Part shown: positions 1-9,300 of the stretch, piece after piece
How positions within the stretch are numbered: position 1 is the stretch's first letter
How the letters are laid out: each line of letters begins with the position of its first letter
DNA from: Candidatus Poribacteria bacterium
GTDB lineage: Bacteria; Poribacteria; WGA-4E; WGA-3G
Length of the DNA: 64,000 bases
Reading direction: 5' to 3'
NCBI GenBank assembly: GCA_028820845.1
Contig: JAPPII010000015.1
Span: 97,587 to 161,586, forward strand
Notes under the pieces: model-generated
What the model was told of the DNA's origin: nothing
The model's input: only the letters and a program-made list of their open reading frames with translations
Databases searched by the model: none
Translations under genes and position numbers: made by a program

Positions 1-948
1 ATTGGCTGCGGAGAGGGTGACTTGGATAGCACAAACCTCGCACCGAGCATTCTTATCTTTGAAGCCGAATCAGATATAGTCGCGCCCGGGGCAGCGGTAC
101 AGATCCGTTTGAAAGCCACTGACCTCGAAAACGACGTTTTATCATACACCTGGTCCGCCACGGACGGTGAATTAACAGAAACCGACTCGGGGGCAGTCTG
201 GAACGCACCGGAAACTGAACGGAAGTACCAGATTGAGGTTGCAGTCAGCGACGGCGTCCGAATCACAACCAGCACGCTTGACATCCAAGTATGGCGGACC
301 CGACCGGGAGATTATTATCCACTGGCAGTCGGGAACACCTGGCACTACCGAGATCCCAATGGGGACGAAATTACATTTGAAATTGTGGATACCATCCAGA
401 TTCAACGAGCAGGTGGAGAAACCATTGAGAGCTTCGTCCTTCAGAAATCCAGTAAGGCTGAAGGCTTGGAAAACATAGTAAACTACTCCTATCTCGGCAC
501 AAGCGTTGACGAAGAAGGCGAAGTTGCAGCCATCCTACAACATGCGCAGAACACAACATCTGGTACAAGCGATACAATTCTGTTTGTACCCTATCTACCT
601 CTATATCAATTCCCGCTCATTCCCGGTAATAAATGGGAAACTAAGTTTCAGGCACAATTAGTTCCCGAACTTTTTCCGATTGGTGAAGGGCTTGATGAAT
701 TTGAAGTGCTTTCGGAAGAGACTGTGACCGTACCTGCTGGGACTTTTAAACATGTCTTTCAGGTTCAGGAATCATTTCGGTGGGGATTCGACATAGAGAA
801 CCAGAATTTTCCACTCGATATTACTGTCGTGAAAAAATGGGTCGCTCCAGATGTTGGCATCATCAAATTCACACAGGCGCAAACCCGCGGGAACGTCACA
901 GTTGAAACCGTTTTTGAACTCGAATCCTTTGAATTGGTACAAAATTGA
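1..948 (+). CDS. Lipoprotein with PKD/Ig-like domain (5' truncated)
   Basis: The frame is open from the first base of the window and begins I-G-C-G-E-G-D, which looks like the end of a lipoprotein signal peptide with the lipidated Cys at base 7. The gene therefore starts upstream of the window; the TTG at base 22 lies past the Cys and is not a credible start. An Ig/PKD-like segment follows (about residues 10-95, with SYTWSATDG and YQIEVAVSDG strands). The rest is a beta-rich domain beginning YYPLAVGNTWHYRD, a pattern seen in uncharacterised bacterial lipoproteins. The product is probably membrane-anchored at the cell envelope. The stop is 9 bases before the next gene, so it probably leads a four-gene operon. 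Specific function is unknown. Confidence 0.7.
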   Translation: MGCGEGDLDSTNLAPSILIFEAESDIVAPGAAVQIRLKATDLENDVLSYTWSATDGELTETDSGAVWNAPETERKYQIEVAVSDGVRITTSTLDIQVWRTRPGDYYPLAVGNTWHYRDPNGDEITFEIVDTIQIQRAGGETIESFVLQKSSKAEGLENIVNYSYLGTSVDEEGEVAAILQHAQNTTSGTSDTILFVPYLPLYQFPLIPGNKWETKFQAQLVPELFPIGEGLDEFEVLSEETVTVPAGTFKHVFQVQESFRWGFDIENQNFPLDITVVKKWVAPDVGIIKFTQAQTRGNVTVETVFELESFELVQN

Positions 949-957
949 GTTAAATCC

Positions 958-1977
958 GTGAAAGATATATCTAAAAAACCAGAAATTTTGACCACAACTG
1001 TTGGCTCTTACCCCGTACCGACGTGGCTGCTCTCGATACCAACCGAGCAGAGCCTTCTCGATGCAACACGCGTTGTTGTCGATATCCAACGGCAACGCGG
1101 CATCGACTTACCAACAGATGGTGAACTCTACCGCTTTGATCCCAACCACCCAGACACCAATGGAATGATCGACTATTTCATCCGTCCACTTTCAGGTATA
1201 AGGGCAGAGGTGGGACGGCAGGAATGGCACGAATTCCGGCAGATGCAAACGATGTCGTTTCGAGCAAAACCTGCTGGTGTTGTCGAGAACGCATTAGGCG
1301 AAGGCACGCTAAACCTCGTTTCTGACTGTGAACGTGCCGTGAGCGTCGCTGGTAAAGACATCAAATTTACAGTGACAAGTCCTTATATGCTCGCACGGAC
1401 GCTATTGGATAAACATTATGGAGACTTTGATGCCTTGCTCACTGCTTTGGCAGAGGCATTAGCAGCACAAGTGCGGGAACTCGATTGCGCCTGCCTTCAA
1501 ATTGACGAAGCGAATATACCGGGCAACCCAGAAGACGGACCCCGCGCTGCTGAGGCGATTAATATTGTACTCGATGCGTTTGACGGAGAGAAGGCAGTCC
1601 ACTTCTGTTTTGGAAATTATGGAGGGCAGGTTATCCAGAAAGGGAACTGGGCGGCTCTCATTGACTTCCTAAACATGCTCCGATGCGACCATCTTGTGTT
1701 GGAACTGGCACATCGTCCTGAAGCAGACTTAGAAGCACTCAAGGCGGTTTCGTCAGATATCGTCCTCGGTATCGGGGTGATTGACGTAAAAGTTAACCCG
1801 ATTGAGACCGCTGACGACGTAGCAGCCAGTATAGAAAAAGCAGAAAAGATAATGGGTGGAGGACGGATTGGTTGGGTACATCCAGACTGTGGTTTTTGGA
1901 TGCTCCAACGCTCCGTGGTGGACAGAAAAATAGAGGCTTTAGTGCAAGGACGGGATCGGTACCTCGGTACTGCATAG
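958..1977 (+). CDS. MetE-like cobalamin-independent methyltransferase (core domain)
   Basis: This 339-residue protein of the UROD/MetE-like superfamily starts at GTG. The zinc ligands of the MetE catalytic domain are recognisable: His215 and Cys217 (HFCFGNYGG), Glu249 (LVLELAHRP) and Cys311 (HPDCGF). QIDEANIP near residue 181 matches the substrate-side strand. It is less than half the length of full MetE, so it has only the catalytic barrel, like archaeal core MetE and related methyltransferases. Methyl transfer to a thiol is likely from the zinc site; the methyl donor and acceptor cannot be read. It sits between a lipoprotein gene (9-base gap) and a small membrane protein (19-base gap), with a TauE/SafE permease further down, which hints at sulfur or C1 metabolism (inference). 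Confidence 0.82.
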   Translation: MKDISKKPEILTTTVGSYPVPTWLLSIPTEQSLLDATRVVVDIQRQRGIDLPTDGELYRFDPNHPDTNGMIDYFIRPLSGIRAEVGRQEWHEFRQMQTMSFRAKPAGVVENALGEGTLNLVSDCERAVSVAGKDIKFTVTSPYMLARTLLDKHYGDFDALLTALAEALAAQVRELDCACLQIDEANIPGNPEDGPRAAEAINIVLDAFDGEKAVHFCFGNYGGQVIQKGNWAALIDFLNMLRCDHLVLELAHRPEADLEALKAVSSDIVLGIGVIDVKVNPIETADDVAASIEKAEKIMGGGRIGWVHPDCGFWMLQRSVVDRKIEALVQGRDRYLGTA

Positions 1978-1996
1978 GCAGATAAAGGAATTCCTA

Positions 1997-2260
1997 ATGT
2001 TTGAAATGCAGCTTCCTGGTTTTAGAAAATTCCAGACGATTTCTGCTGTGGCTGCCGGCATCGGTTTTATCATCGGCGTGCTAATTCCCGCCCGTGCCAT
2101 CTTCATGAATAACTGGGAATGTCCATTCGGAAACGGACTGATTCAGATTTGTGGTTTCTTAGGTATTGTAGGACTGGGAAGCGGAATTGTTGTTGGAAAC
2201 CTTGTTGCCCTCATTTTGATTGGAATTGCAAAATGGCGGTCAGAAGACAAACGGAGGTAA
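1997..2260 (+). CDS. Small two-helix membrane protein
   Basis: This is an 87-residue protein with two hydrophobic segments, about residues 15-36 (ISAVAAGIGFIIGVLIPAR) and 48-78 (GLIQICGFLGIVGLGSGIVV). The ATG is preceded by AAAGGAA. The reading frame fits tightly between the MetE-like gene and the TauE/SafE permease (12-base gap), and its stop overlaps the GGAGG that probably serves the next gene, so co-translation is likely. I do not recognise the family. The basic C-terminus (KWRSEDKRR) suggests a cytoplasmic end. Confidence 0.6.
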   Translation: MFEMQLPGFRKFQTISAVAAGIGFIIGVLIPARAIFMNNWECPFGNGLIQICGFLGIVGLGSGIVVGNLVALILIGIAKWRSEDKRR

Positions 2261-2272
2261 TAAAAACTTAAA

Positions 2273-3043
2273 GTGGATTTTAACTTTCTTCACGTTGTAC
2301 TGCTCTTTGGTACAGGTATCGCTGCGGGTTTCTTAAACACGGTTGCCTTCGGCGGTTCGTTGTTAGCCCTACCTATGCTGATTTTTCTTGGACTCCCCAC
2401 CGCAGTAGCAAACGGGACAAACAGAGTTGCTATTTTCTTCCAAAATTTCAGTGCTATTATGGGATTTCGCCGTAAAGGTGTCTCTGATTTTAAGTATAGC
2501 ATCTTACTCGCCGTGCCAGCGGTCATCGGTGCCGCGATAGGCGCGCTAATCGCCATCGATATTAGAGATGCGCTATTCAACCTAATTCTCGCAGTTGTGA
2601 TGATCACCATGCTGATTCTAACACTACTTAATCCAACAGAGCGGTTGAAGGACAGGATTGAAAGTGGGGGCAAGGATTCCAAAATTGTCGCAATGATCGT
2701 TTTCTTCTTTATTGGAATCTACGGAGGATTCATCCAAGCCGGTGTGGGTTTGCTCGTTATCACTGCTTTGCGTCTTCTCACTGGTATGGATTTAGTTCGG
2801 ACGAATGCGATTAAAGTTTTTGTTATCTTCTTTTATACCGTGATCGCACTTGGTATTTTTATTTCCCAAGGCAAAGTCAACTGGTACTTAGGACCAACAC
2901 TGGCAGTTGGTAACGCCTGTGGCGCATGGCTTGGAAGCCATTGGGCAGTCGAAAAAGGGGACAAATGGATTAAAGTGATGCTAATTGTCGCCGTAATTGC
3001 TTTTGCTATCCGTCTGGTTTGGCTGAGTGTGACAGGCAGTTAG
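2273..3043 (+). CDS. TauE/SafE family sulfite/anion permease
   Basis: This is a 256-residue polytopic membrane protein with about eight helices in two halves, typical in length and pattern for TauE/SafE exporters. The opening helix has GIAAGFLNTVAFGGSLLALP, and the second half repeats the theme with FFIGIYGGFIQAGVGLL, the paired glycine-rich motifs of the family. It starts at GTG, with ACGGAGG overlapping the stop of the upstream gene. The family exports sulfite, sulfoacetate or related C2 sulfur compounds, but many members are uncharacterised. The upstream MetE-like gene makes an organosulfur role plausible. The 3' end overlaps the convergent CDP-alcohol transferase gene by four bases. Confidence 0.85.
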   Translation: MDFNFLHVVLLFGTGIAAGFLNTVAFGGSLLALPMLIFLGLPTAVANGTNRVAIFFQNFSAIMGFRRKGVSDFKYSILLAVPAVIGAAIGALIAIDIRDALFNLILAVVMITMLILTLLNPTERLKDRIESGGKDSKIVAMIVFFFIGIYGGFIQAGVGLLVITALRLLTGMDLVRTNAIKVFVIFFYTVIALGIFISQGKVNWYLGPTLAVGNACGAWLGSHWAVEKGDKWIKVMLIVAVIAFAIRLVWLSVTGS

Positions 3044-3678
3044 CGATTCAATTCTTGATAGGAGAAGATGAGTCGATGGAGCGCAGTAATATGGGTTGTG
3101 AGGGTGAGGATCCCAAGTACACAGAGTAGAATCACGGCATTGGTCTGAACGATGGGAAATCTATGCCATAGTACCCCTTGAAGGAGTGTGCCAGCACCGA
3201 GCAAGACAATGCGTTCTGGACGCTGCATGAGTCCAACCTTACATGTAACCTGCAGTCCCTCAGCTCTCGCCCTTACATAACTCACTAAGATTGAACCGAA
3301 CCAAGCACCAAAGGCGAGAATTATTCCAATCAAACTTTCTAAATTATAAAAATAGATGAGGGCACCAAGAAAGAGAAAACCTTCCGAGTAACGATCAATC
3401 ACAGAATCCAAGAGCGCGCCTGATGCACGTAGATTTGTTTGAGCTCGGGCAACTGCTCCATCTATCATATCAAAACTCCCACCAAACAAAATGAGAATTC
3501 CCCCCACAACAAGCCGTCCGGTTGCCAGATAAAAGGTGGCGACGAGGTTAACGAGGAATCCAAAGAGGGTTACCATATCCGCCGTAATGCCGAGCGCGAC
3601 CATTTTATTTGCCACAGCAGATAGAATAACCTCAAGACGGGGTTTTAATTTTGCTTCAAACATTGGCATACCTCTCAC
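3040..3678 (-). CDS. CDP-alcohol phosphatidyltransferase
   Basis: The complete family signature DGx2ARx8Gx3Dx3D is present at residues 73-95 (D73, G74, A77, R78, G87, D91, D95). These residues bind the divalent metal and the CDP-diacylglycerol substrate. The 212 residues and about six helices fit PgsA or archaetidylinositol-phosphate-synthase-like enzymes. It should condense CDP-diacylglycerol with an alcohol such as glycerol-3-phosphate or inositol-phosphate; the acceptor cannot be read. The start is either the GTG at 3678, which overlaps the upstream stop as GTGA, or in-frame ATGs at 3669 and 3663. It is coupled to the AccA-like gene, a pairing I have not seen described. Confidence 0.85.
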   Translation of the reverse strand: MRGMPMFEAKLKPRLEVILSAVANKMVALGITADMVTLFGFLVNLVATFYLATGRLVVGGILILFGGSFDMIDGAVARAQTNLRASGALLDSVIDRYSEGFLFLGALIYFYNLESLIGIILAFGAWFGSILVSYVRARAEGLQVTCKVGLMQRPERIVLLGAGTLLQGVLWHRFPIVQTNAVILLCVLGILTLTTHITALHRLIFSYQELNR

Positions 3679-4322
3679 TGAGACGGTAATTTTGCCGAAA
3701 CCTCAGCTCTGTCCTCAGCAAACATCTGCCGCAAAGAAGCACTCCGATTCTCAATTAATTCTATGGTCGGAACAGCTTCCGCTTGAGAGAGAAGTTCCAA
3801 AATTGCAGATGCGATTTCTGTTGGACGCCGCGCTATTTTAACTTTCTCAGATTCAGAAGATTGGATATCCGGAGATCCGATACATACAACACCATCACTC
3901 CAGATGAGCTCCCAAGGTGGATAAGCCCTGTCGTAAGTTTCGTCAAAAACCGTAATAATAGGATGAGGTAGTTTCAGGAGTGCCAATTCAACGTTCTGAA
4001 TCGCCTGCGTATTGGCTAACGACGTTTTCCGCTGCTTTGTAGCAATGTGGATGATAGGCAGGTTCCACAAAACAATGGGCTTTTTAAGGCGACGCGCAAG
4101 GCTAATGAGGCGTAGGAGCTGCCGCCAGCCTTGCGGTGTCTTTAGACTTTGCGTGCCACCTTGGACAAAAGTAACTTTCGTGTCATATATCCAAGCGAAC
4201 CCGGCGAATTGGAAAGCCCCTTTACTCCCGGCTCTATCACCAGAGAGTGCGATCGTTTGAGTGAAGGGGGGTGTTTTTGCTTGCGTGTTTCCCCTAGGAT
4301 ATTCAGAGGTATTTACTGACAT
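3675..4322 (-). CDS. Degenerate AccA-like (carboxyltransferase/crotonase fold) protein
   Basis: This 215-residue protein (ATG at 4322; a longer TTG start at 4349 is possible) aligns by eye with the acetyl-CoA carboxylase alpha subunit. GDRAGSKGAFQFAGFAW matches the AccA GDR...GG.A block, TPQGWRQLLRLISLARRLKK matches PEGYRKALRLM..AERF, PIVLW matches PIITF, and a distal LPHPIITVFDE strand matches VPVVCTVIGE. The following glycine-rich oxyanion-hole loop of AccA (GEGGSGGALA) is absent, replaced by a short aromatic stretch, and the N-terminal helical region is also gone. It is therefore probably not an active carboxyltransferase; a binding or regulatory role is possible. Homology is my pattern match. 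GTGA overlap couples it to the CDP-alcohol transferase. Confidence 0.6.
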   Translation of the reverse strand: MSVNTSEYPRGNTQAKTPPFTQTIALSGDRAGSKGAFQFAGFAWIYDTKVTFVQGGTQSLKTPQGWRQLLRLISLARRLKKPIVLWNLPIIHIATKQRKTSLANTQAIQNVELALLKLPHPIITVFDETYDRAYPPWELIWSDGVVCIGSPDIQSSESEKVKIARRPTEIASAILELLSQAEAVPTIELIENRSASLRQMFAEDRAEVSAKLPSQ

Positions 4323-4355
4323 ATACGCAGCACCTTTACCCGATAGCAAACCGTA

Positions 4356-4393
4356 TAAAAAAAGCAGGGAGGTGGTTTAGACACCTTCCCTGC
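4356..4393 (-). terminator. Rho-independent terminator of the secretion cassette
   Basis: On the minus strand a GC-rich hairpin (GCAGGGAAGGTG ... CACCTCCCTGC, one bulged base, 7-base loop at 4375-4381) is followed directly by seven T residues. It lies 26 bases beyond the stop of the LysM gene and in front of the AccA-like gene, so it separates the two minus-strand operons. Confidence 0.85.
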
Positions 4394-4418
4394 CTAAAAG
4401 GTGATGAGTTAGTTTGAT

Positions 4419-5285
4419 TTATTCGCCGCTACGTCCACCGATGCTACCGATAACAAACAATCCAACACCGGCTGCGACGGTTGTCAGGAACACCAAAGCA
4501 CGTTTGGATGTGGAAAGTTCCTCGTGGACACCCTTGGCATTTTCGAGTATCATCTTGACTTCACTGATTGCCTTTTGATTCGCTTCAATATGGGTCAAAA
4601 TTCCCTTCACTTCGGCTTGGGTAGCTTCAATGAGTTCGTGTGTCGCTTTAGCGTTCATTTCACGCTCCTCGAGCATTGAAGCGACCGCTTCAAGATGTTC
4701 ATCAAGGTGGGCGATTTCGTGAAGGATAGCATCTTTATTGGCTGCAAGGGCTTCTTTGAGGCTCGAAGCGATGGCTTCACCGGACTGACCGACAGCATCC
4801 ATCAACTTCTCTTGAGATTTCAGGCTATCCTCAAGGGCTTTAAGTTGTCCTTTGAGTTCCGCCATACTCTCGTTGAGTCCGCCAATTTCTGCTTCCAATT
4901 TATCCCGCGTCGCTTCGGATTCGGCTAATTCCACTTTCAGCCGTTCCAGTTCCTCTTGGTATCCAGCAAGCTCCTCCTCAGCAACTTCAACGACCTCTTT
5001 TGCCATAGCAACTGGAATCCGTAACTGTTCGCCCGGATAGATGAGATGTGGATTCGTGAAGTCGTTGTACTTGCTCAGTTCGCGCCAGCGGAGTGGGTCT
5101 GTGAGATGCTCTTGGCAGAGATCCCAGAGCGTATCGCCTTTTTCAATAGTAATGAGCATAGTATCCTCATCACCTTCATGCGGCGTGATCCTCGCCGAGG
5201 CGGATAACACATAAACGCCACTGAGTGCTGCGCAGATGTACAGAATCAGTGCTAACTTTAGCGTGCCTCTTATCATTTTCATCAA
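4419..5285 (-). CDS. LysM-domain coiled-coil protein with two membrane segments
   Basis: The 288 residues run as follows: a signal-anchor (about 8-30), a LysM peptidoglycan-binding domain (about 45-92, ITIEKGDTLWDLCQEH through IYPGEQLRIP), a long acidic coiled coil (about 95-258, rich in Glu/Leu/Lys heptads), and a C-terminal hydrophobic segment (about 264-281) ending GGRSGE. AAAGGAG stands 9 bases before the ATG. The protein could tether the cell wall to a membrane across the periplasm. It is last in the cassette with the PorV-like and giant secreted proteins and precedes a strong terminator. The LysM call is secure; the bridging role is inference from architecture. Confidence 0.85.
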   Translation of the reverse strand: MMKMIRGTLKLALILYICAALSGVYVLSASARITPHEGDEDTMLITIEKGDTLWDLCQEHLTDPLRWRELSKYNDFTNPHLIYPGEQLRIPVAMAKEVVEVAEEELAGYQEELERLKVELAESEATRDKLEAEIGGLNESMAELKGQLKALEDSLKSQEKLMDAVGQSGEAIASSLKEALAANKDAILHEIAHLDEHLEAVASMLEEREMNAKATHELIEATQAEVKGILTHIEANQKAISEVKMILENAKGVHEELSTSKRALVFLTTVAAGVGLFVIGSIGGRSGE

Positions 5286-5294
5286 TTTTCTCCT

Positions 5295-6323
5295 TTAGTA
5301 GCTATAAGAGAGGGAAGCAAAGTGAGTTGATCCGACTCCGTTGATTTCACCAGCCATACCGTCTTGAATGGCATAATCAATCTGCAGCCCACCGATGTTC
5401 ACCCCAAACCCACCGAAGAGGTTCTGGACATCACGTGAGGCTCTAACACCACCGCGGATAGCAAGAGCAGTTGATTTGTAAGTGAGAATCGTATATTCAG
5501 CACCGAGTTTCAAACTCGTGGCACTTTGGTCAAGATTTACGAGTTCTTGCTCAATATCTGCGGCGAATGTGACGACATTACCCATATAAAGATTGTAGGC
5601 TAAGCCGAGGTTAATAACCATCGGTACGGTGTCTTCACCAAGGGACGCACCGAGGTATTTCGCAACGAGGCCATAGTGAAAAGTTGGGACTTTTTCCTCA
5701 CCGACATCTATGTGCAGGGCATGTCCCATGATTCCGACATCAACACCACCAAAACCGCTCTGGCTTTCAACGCCTTCTGCCCCGAAGTTATCTGCCAGCA
5801 TGCGGCCCGTTAGACCGATACCGAAGCTTCCGAGACCAATACCGTAAGAGAGAGAATAGGCGTTGGCACTATAACTGAATTCCCCACCATAGCGTTCATT
5901 AGCATCATATTGCTGGATGCCACTGACACCGGCGTTCGTGACAGCAAGTCCAATGGATCCCGCCGAACCGAGAGCTTTTGTCAACGCGATGAAGTTATGG
6001 CTTCTATCGAGATCAAGCTGCTGTGTCGAAAAGTTGAGGCTTAAATCCGCTGCGGAGCCGAGTCCTGCTGGGTTCCAAACGGTCGCGGTGGCATCATCAG
6101 CGATTGCTGTGAAGGCACCACCTAAGCCGATTGAGCGTGCACCGGCACCAAGCCGCAGATGTGGCATGGCATCCACTCCGGCAAAACTGACCGGCGACAC
6201 CGCTAGGATAAGAAAGAAAAGGGGTATTAAACCGCATAACAATTTCGGGACCTGTTTGGAAGCCCATTTAGCCTTAGGGCGTAGCTTGCAAGCCCGTCTA
6301 AAATTGTGTTCTGTCATTAACAT
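5295..6323 (-). CDS. PorV/PorQ-like outer-membrane beta-barrel protein
   Basis: I chose the ATG at 6323 because GGAGG lies 5 bases upstream; this gives 342 residues. An N-terminal hydrophobic segment (about 34-50, ending SFAG) is a signal peptide. The mature start LRLGAGARSIGLGGAFTAIA followed by DDATATVWNPAGL is the hallmark of the PorV/PorQ/UPF0164 family, and the rest alternates as beta strands to a terminal aromatic residue (SYSY). In Bacteroidota, PorV is the outer-membrane shuttle of the type IX secretion system that accepts cargo with C-terminal sorting domains. Here it follows, 74 bases downstream, a giant protein with such a C-terminus, so a cargo-shuttle pair is likely (inference). 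Confidence 0.82.
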   Translation of the reverse strand: MLMTEHNFRRACKLRPKAKWASKQVPKLLCGLIPLFFLILAVSPVSFAGVDAMPHLRLGAGARSIGLGGAFTAIADDATATVWNPAGLGSAADLSLNFSTQQLDLDRSHNFIALTKALGSAGSIGLAVTNAGVSGIQQYDANERYGGEFSYSANAYSLSYGIGLGSFGIGLTGRMLADNFGAEGVESQSGFGGVDVGIMGHALHIDVGEEKVPTFHYGLVAKYLGASLGEDTVPMVINLGLAYNLYMGNVVTFAADIEQELVNLDQSATSLKLGAEYTILTYKSTALAIRGGVRASRDVQNLFGGFGVNIGGLQIDYAIQDGMAGEINGVGSTHFASLSYSY

Positions 6324-6397
6324 TATATCCTCCAAAAGACTGTCCACATCGGGAACTGGACAGGTGTCCAATTCCCGATATGCAGACTGCCATTTAC

Positions 6398-9300
6398 TTA
6401 GCGCGTCAGTGCAAGTTTGAGAATGGCATACTCGGGTTCAAAACCATCTGCCACTATAATTTGACAGAAATAGACACCTCGAGCCAAATCTTCGCCAGAA
6501 GAACTGGTGCCGTCCCAACCAATCGCGCCTTTACCAACGTACTCGCCTGCGTCCCATACCTCGTTATCAACCAAGACTCGGACGGGTCGGAGCGTCATGT
6601 CGTAAATGACAATGCTCACTGTCGACTGTCGAGTCAATGTGAAGGAAATACGCGTATTATCCTTGAACGGGTTGGGGGCATTAATCGGACGCGATGCCAA
6701 TACTGGACCAGCCTCACTCTCAACAAAGAACGTAAACTCGTGGACTGCCATGTTCGCCTCACGGGCACCACTGCTATCTTCAGAGACGTTGCCCTCTTTA
6801 TGCGCCATGTCAGACACCTCAAGTTTGACCGTATGTTGCCCAAAAGCGAGATCGAGATCCGGGGTGTATATCACCTGGGATGCCGATTTCTGGTTCGGTT
6901 TGAGGTTAATCAGTTGGTCATCCAAAACGAAACGGATAGAATCCATATCTACACCGGATTCCGCATCAGCGTAACTTATCGAAATTTGCGGACGACGTTC
7001 AGTCAGGCGTGCCTCATTTTGTGGCGACGACATCGTGATCACCGGAGCAGCAGTATCGAAGTCGATTGAGAAGGAGCCTTGTGCTGTGGCAGAATTGCCG
7101 ATTGTATCAGTGGCTCGCACCTGAATCGTGTAAGTCCCTTCATCAAGGGGAGCTTCAGGAATGAAGTCCAAACGCGTGATACCTTCGACATCGTCTTCAC
7201 CATCATCTTCGGTACCGCCTTCCACCTCTTCACCATCGCTATCCAAGACGACGATATCTATTTCATCAACGCCAGACGCATCGTTGGCACTCGCCGAGAT
7301 CGTCGGGAGTCCACCGCGGATAGTTCCTGTTGGTGAGATTGAAGTGATAGTCGGTGCGACATTGTCAACTTCCAATGTGAAAGTCCACGAATGTTGCGTC
7401 GTACCACCTTCACTGATTGCGACGAGGGTTACCGTATGCGTACCAGATGTGAAACTTTCAGCCGTCTCAATGCGACCTTGAGCAATCTGCGCGAGTGGAA
7501 TAGACCGGAACGGTTTATCGTCAATAGCGAACTTCGCACTCACAACACTCGACTGTTCATCCGTGACAACCGCTGAGATTGTTACCCAACTATCACCCTT
7601 GATGACACCAGAAGGAGCGGCTGCAGAAATAACAGGTGGTGTTGTGTCTTTCGGCACTTGCACCGTGAAAGCCACAGATGTCTGCGCCCTATTGCCATCA
7701 CCGTCAGTGACTGCAACAACAACGGTATAATCGCCATCAGCCAATGCTGCCTCAGGGGTATAGGAGAATCGATTGCCATCTACCTCTGGTGTAGCATCAA
7801 CATCGTTGACAGTAAAGGTCGTTACATCAACAGTCCCTGCACCGGAAAATTCACCACTGATTAGCGGTTTTCCGTGATCGAAGGTCTGTCCCGAAGCTGG
7901 AGACTGAATCGCAACGGTAGGTAGTGTGCCACCGATAGCGAATTCAACAGAAGCCTCACCAATGTTACCGAGTACATCAGCAGCATGAACGGTTACGCGA
8001 TATGCTCCACCCGAAAGCTGTTCGGTGCGCATGTAAATCAATGTCGTTTCATCGGTTTCAATCGCGCCCTGGTCAACCATAACATCTTGGTCGCCTTGTT
8101 CAGGCAATATCCGCGTCACCATAACAGTGGGTCCATTAGCAAGGTCCGTTGTCGCCCAAGCCAAGACTCCAGTGCCATCAGCGTCAACACCACTGCCCGC
8201 ACCATCTTCGTATGTTGCGTGAACAGTTGGTAAACTATCCACCGTATGGTCCTCGGAGGGCGTTTCAATCTTAATCATTGGACCGGTGTTATCAAGGTTA
8301 ACCATCGCCAATGCGAAGGATACCGAACCGTTCCACTGCTTGACCACACCCTCTGGTGTATAAATACCATCAGGCAGTGCTGAAATTTCCATGACCGATA
8401 GTGAGAAAGTCATCTCTGGATCTTCGGTACTTTCACTGGCTACTGCAGCACCGTTAATGCTGGCAGTTAGTTCATCATCGTCAGCGGCTAACGAACCGTT
8501 GGCAACCACGAAACCTACTCTCAGTGAATCCCGAAGCGAAATCGGTTCAGCGGGAGGTTCCGCTACGTCTACACCATCAACGGCTGTGACCGCCAAGTCG
8601 GTGATATCCGAAAGTTGGAAGTTGAGCACATGTACTGTGACTCTTGAACCATCGATTTCAGAGTCATCGGCTTGCTCATTGCCGAAGGCATCAACAATGA
8701 GGGCATGGAACATATAGGTTCCATTTTTAAGCATGCCGACATCAACCGTTGCTGCATCCACAACCCCGGGTTCACCATCAGTGATGGTTTGGGTGCCATC
8801 TGCATCCGTTCGCACCAACTTCACTGAACCATCTGTGAAGGTTTCTGGAGCGGCTGTGGGTTCAATAGTGAGCATAGCCATCGGGGATGCGACTGTTTCA
8901 TCAACGATACCACCGACCGTCCAGCTTCCATCTTCATTGGGATCAACCATCTCAACAACTTCGCCGCTTTCATTCACATGGGCGACAGCCGTAATGTTTG
9001 TGGGGCCAAGGGGTGCGACATCGTCCACATTGTCGAGTGAAAATTGCGATTTAATACCATCCGCTGCTGCAGATTCGCTTTCGTTTGCTGCGGAAATCGC
9101 GATTGCTCGTACAACATACGGATTCGCATCCAAGGACGCATCCCGTGCCGCAGGACTATTGGCATCAATGGTGTCCTCAAGTCCTAATGCTACCGTATCA
9201 ATCTCAATCGACCATTTTTGATAGGAGGCGTGTTGATAAATCAACGAACTTGCCGCGCCACCTACAACTGTATCAGCTGCGATGTGAACAATGTCAGCAA

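Noticed and set aside
6380..7069. Long plus-strand frames opposite the giant gene (for example 6380-7069, 9218-9856, 10076-10669)
   Set aside because: They are antisense shadows of a strongly coded minus-strand gene, with no ribosome sites or recognisable domains.
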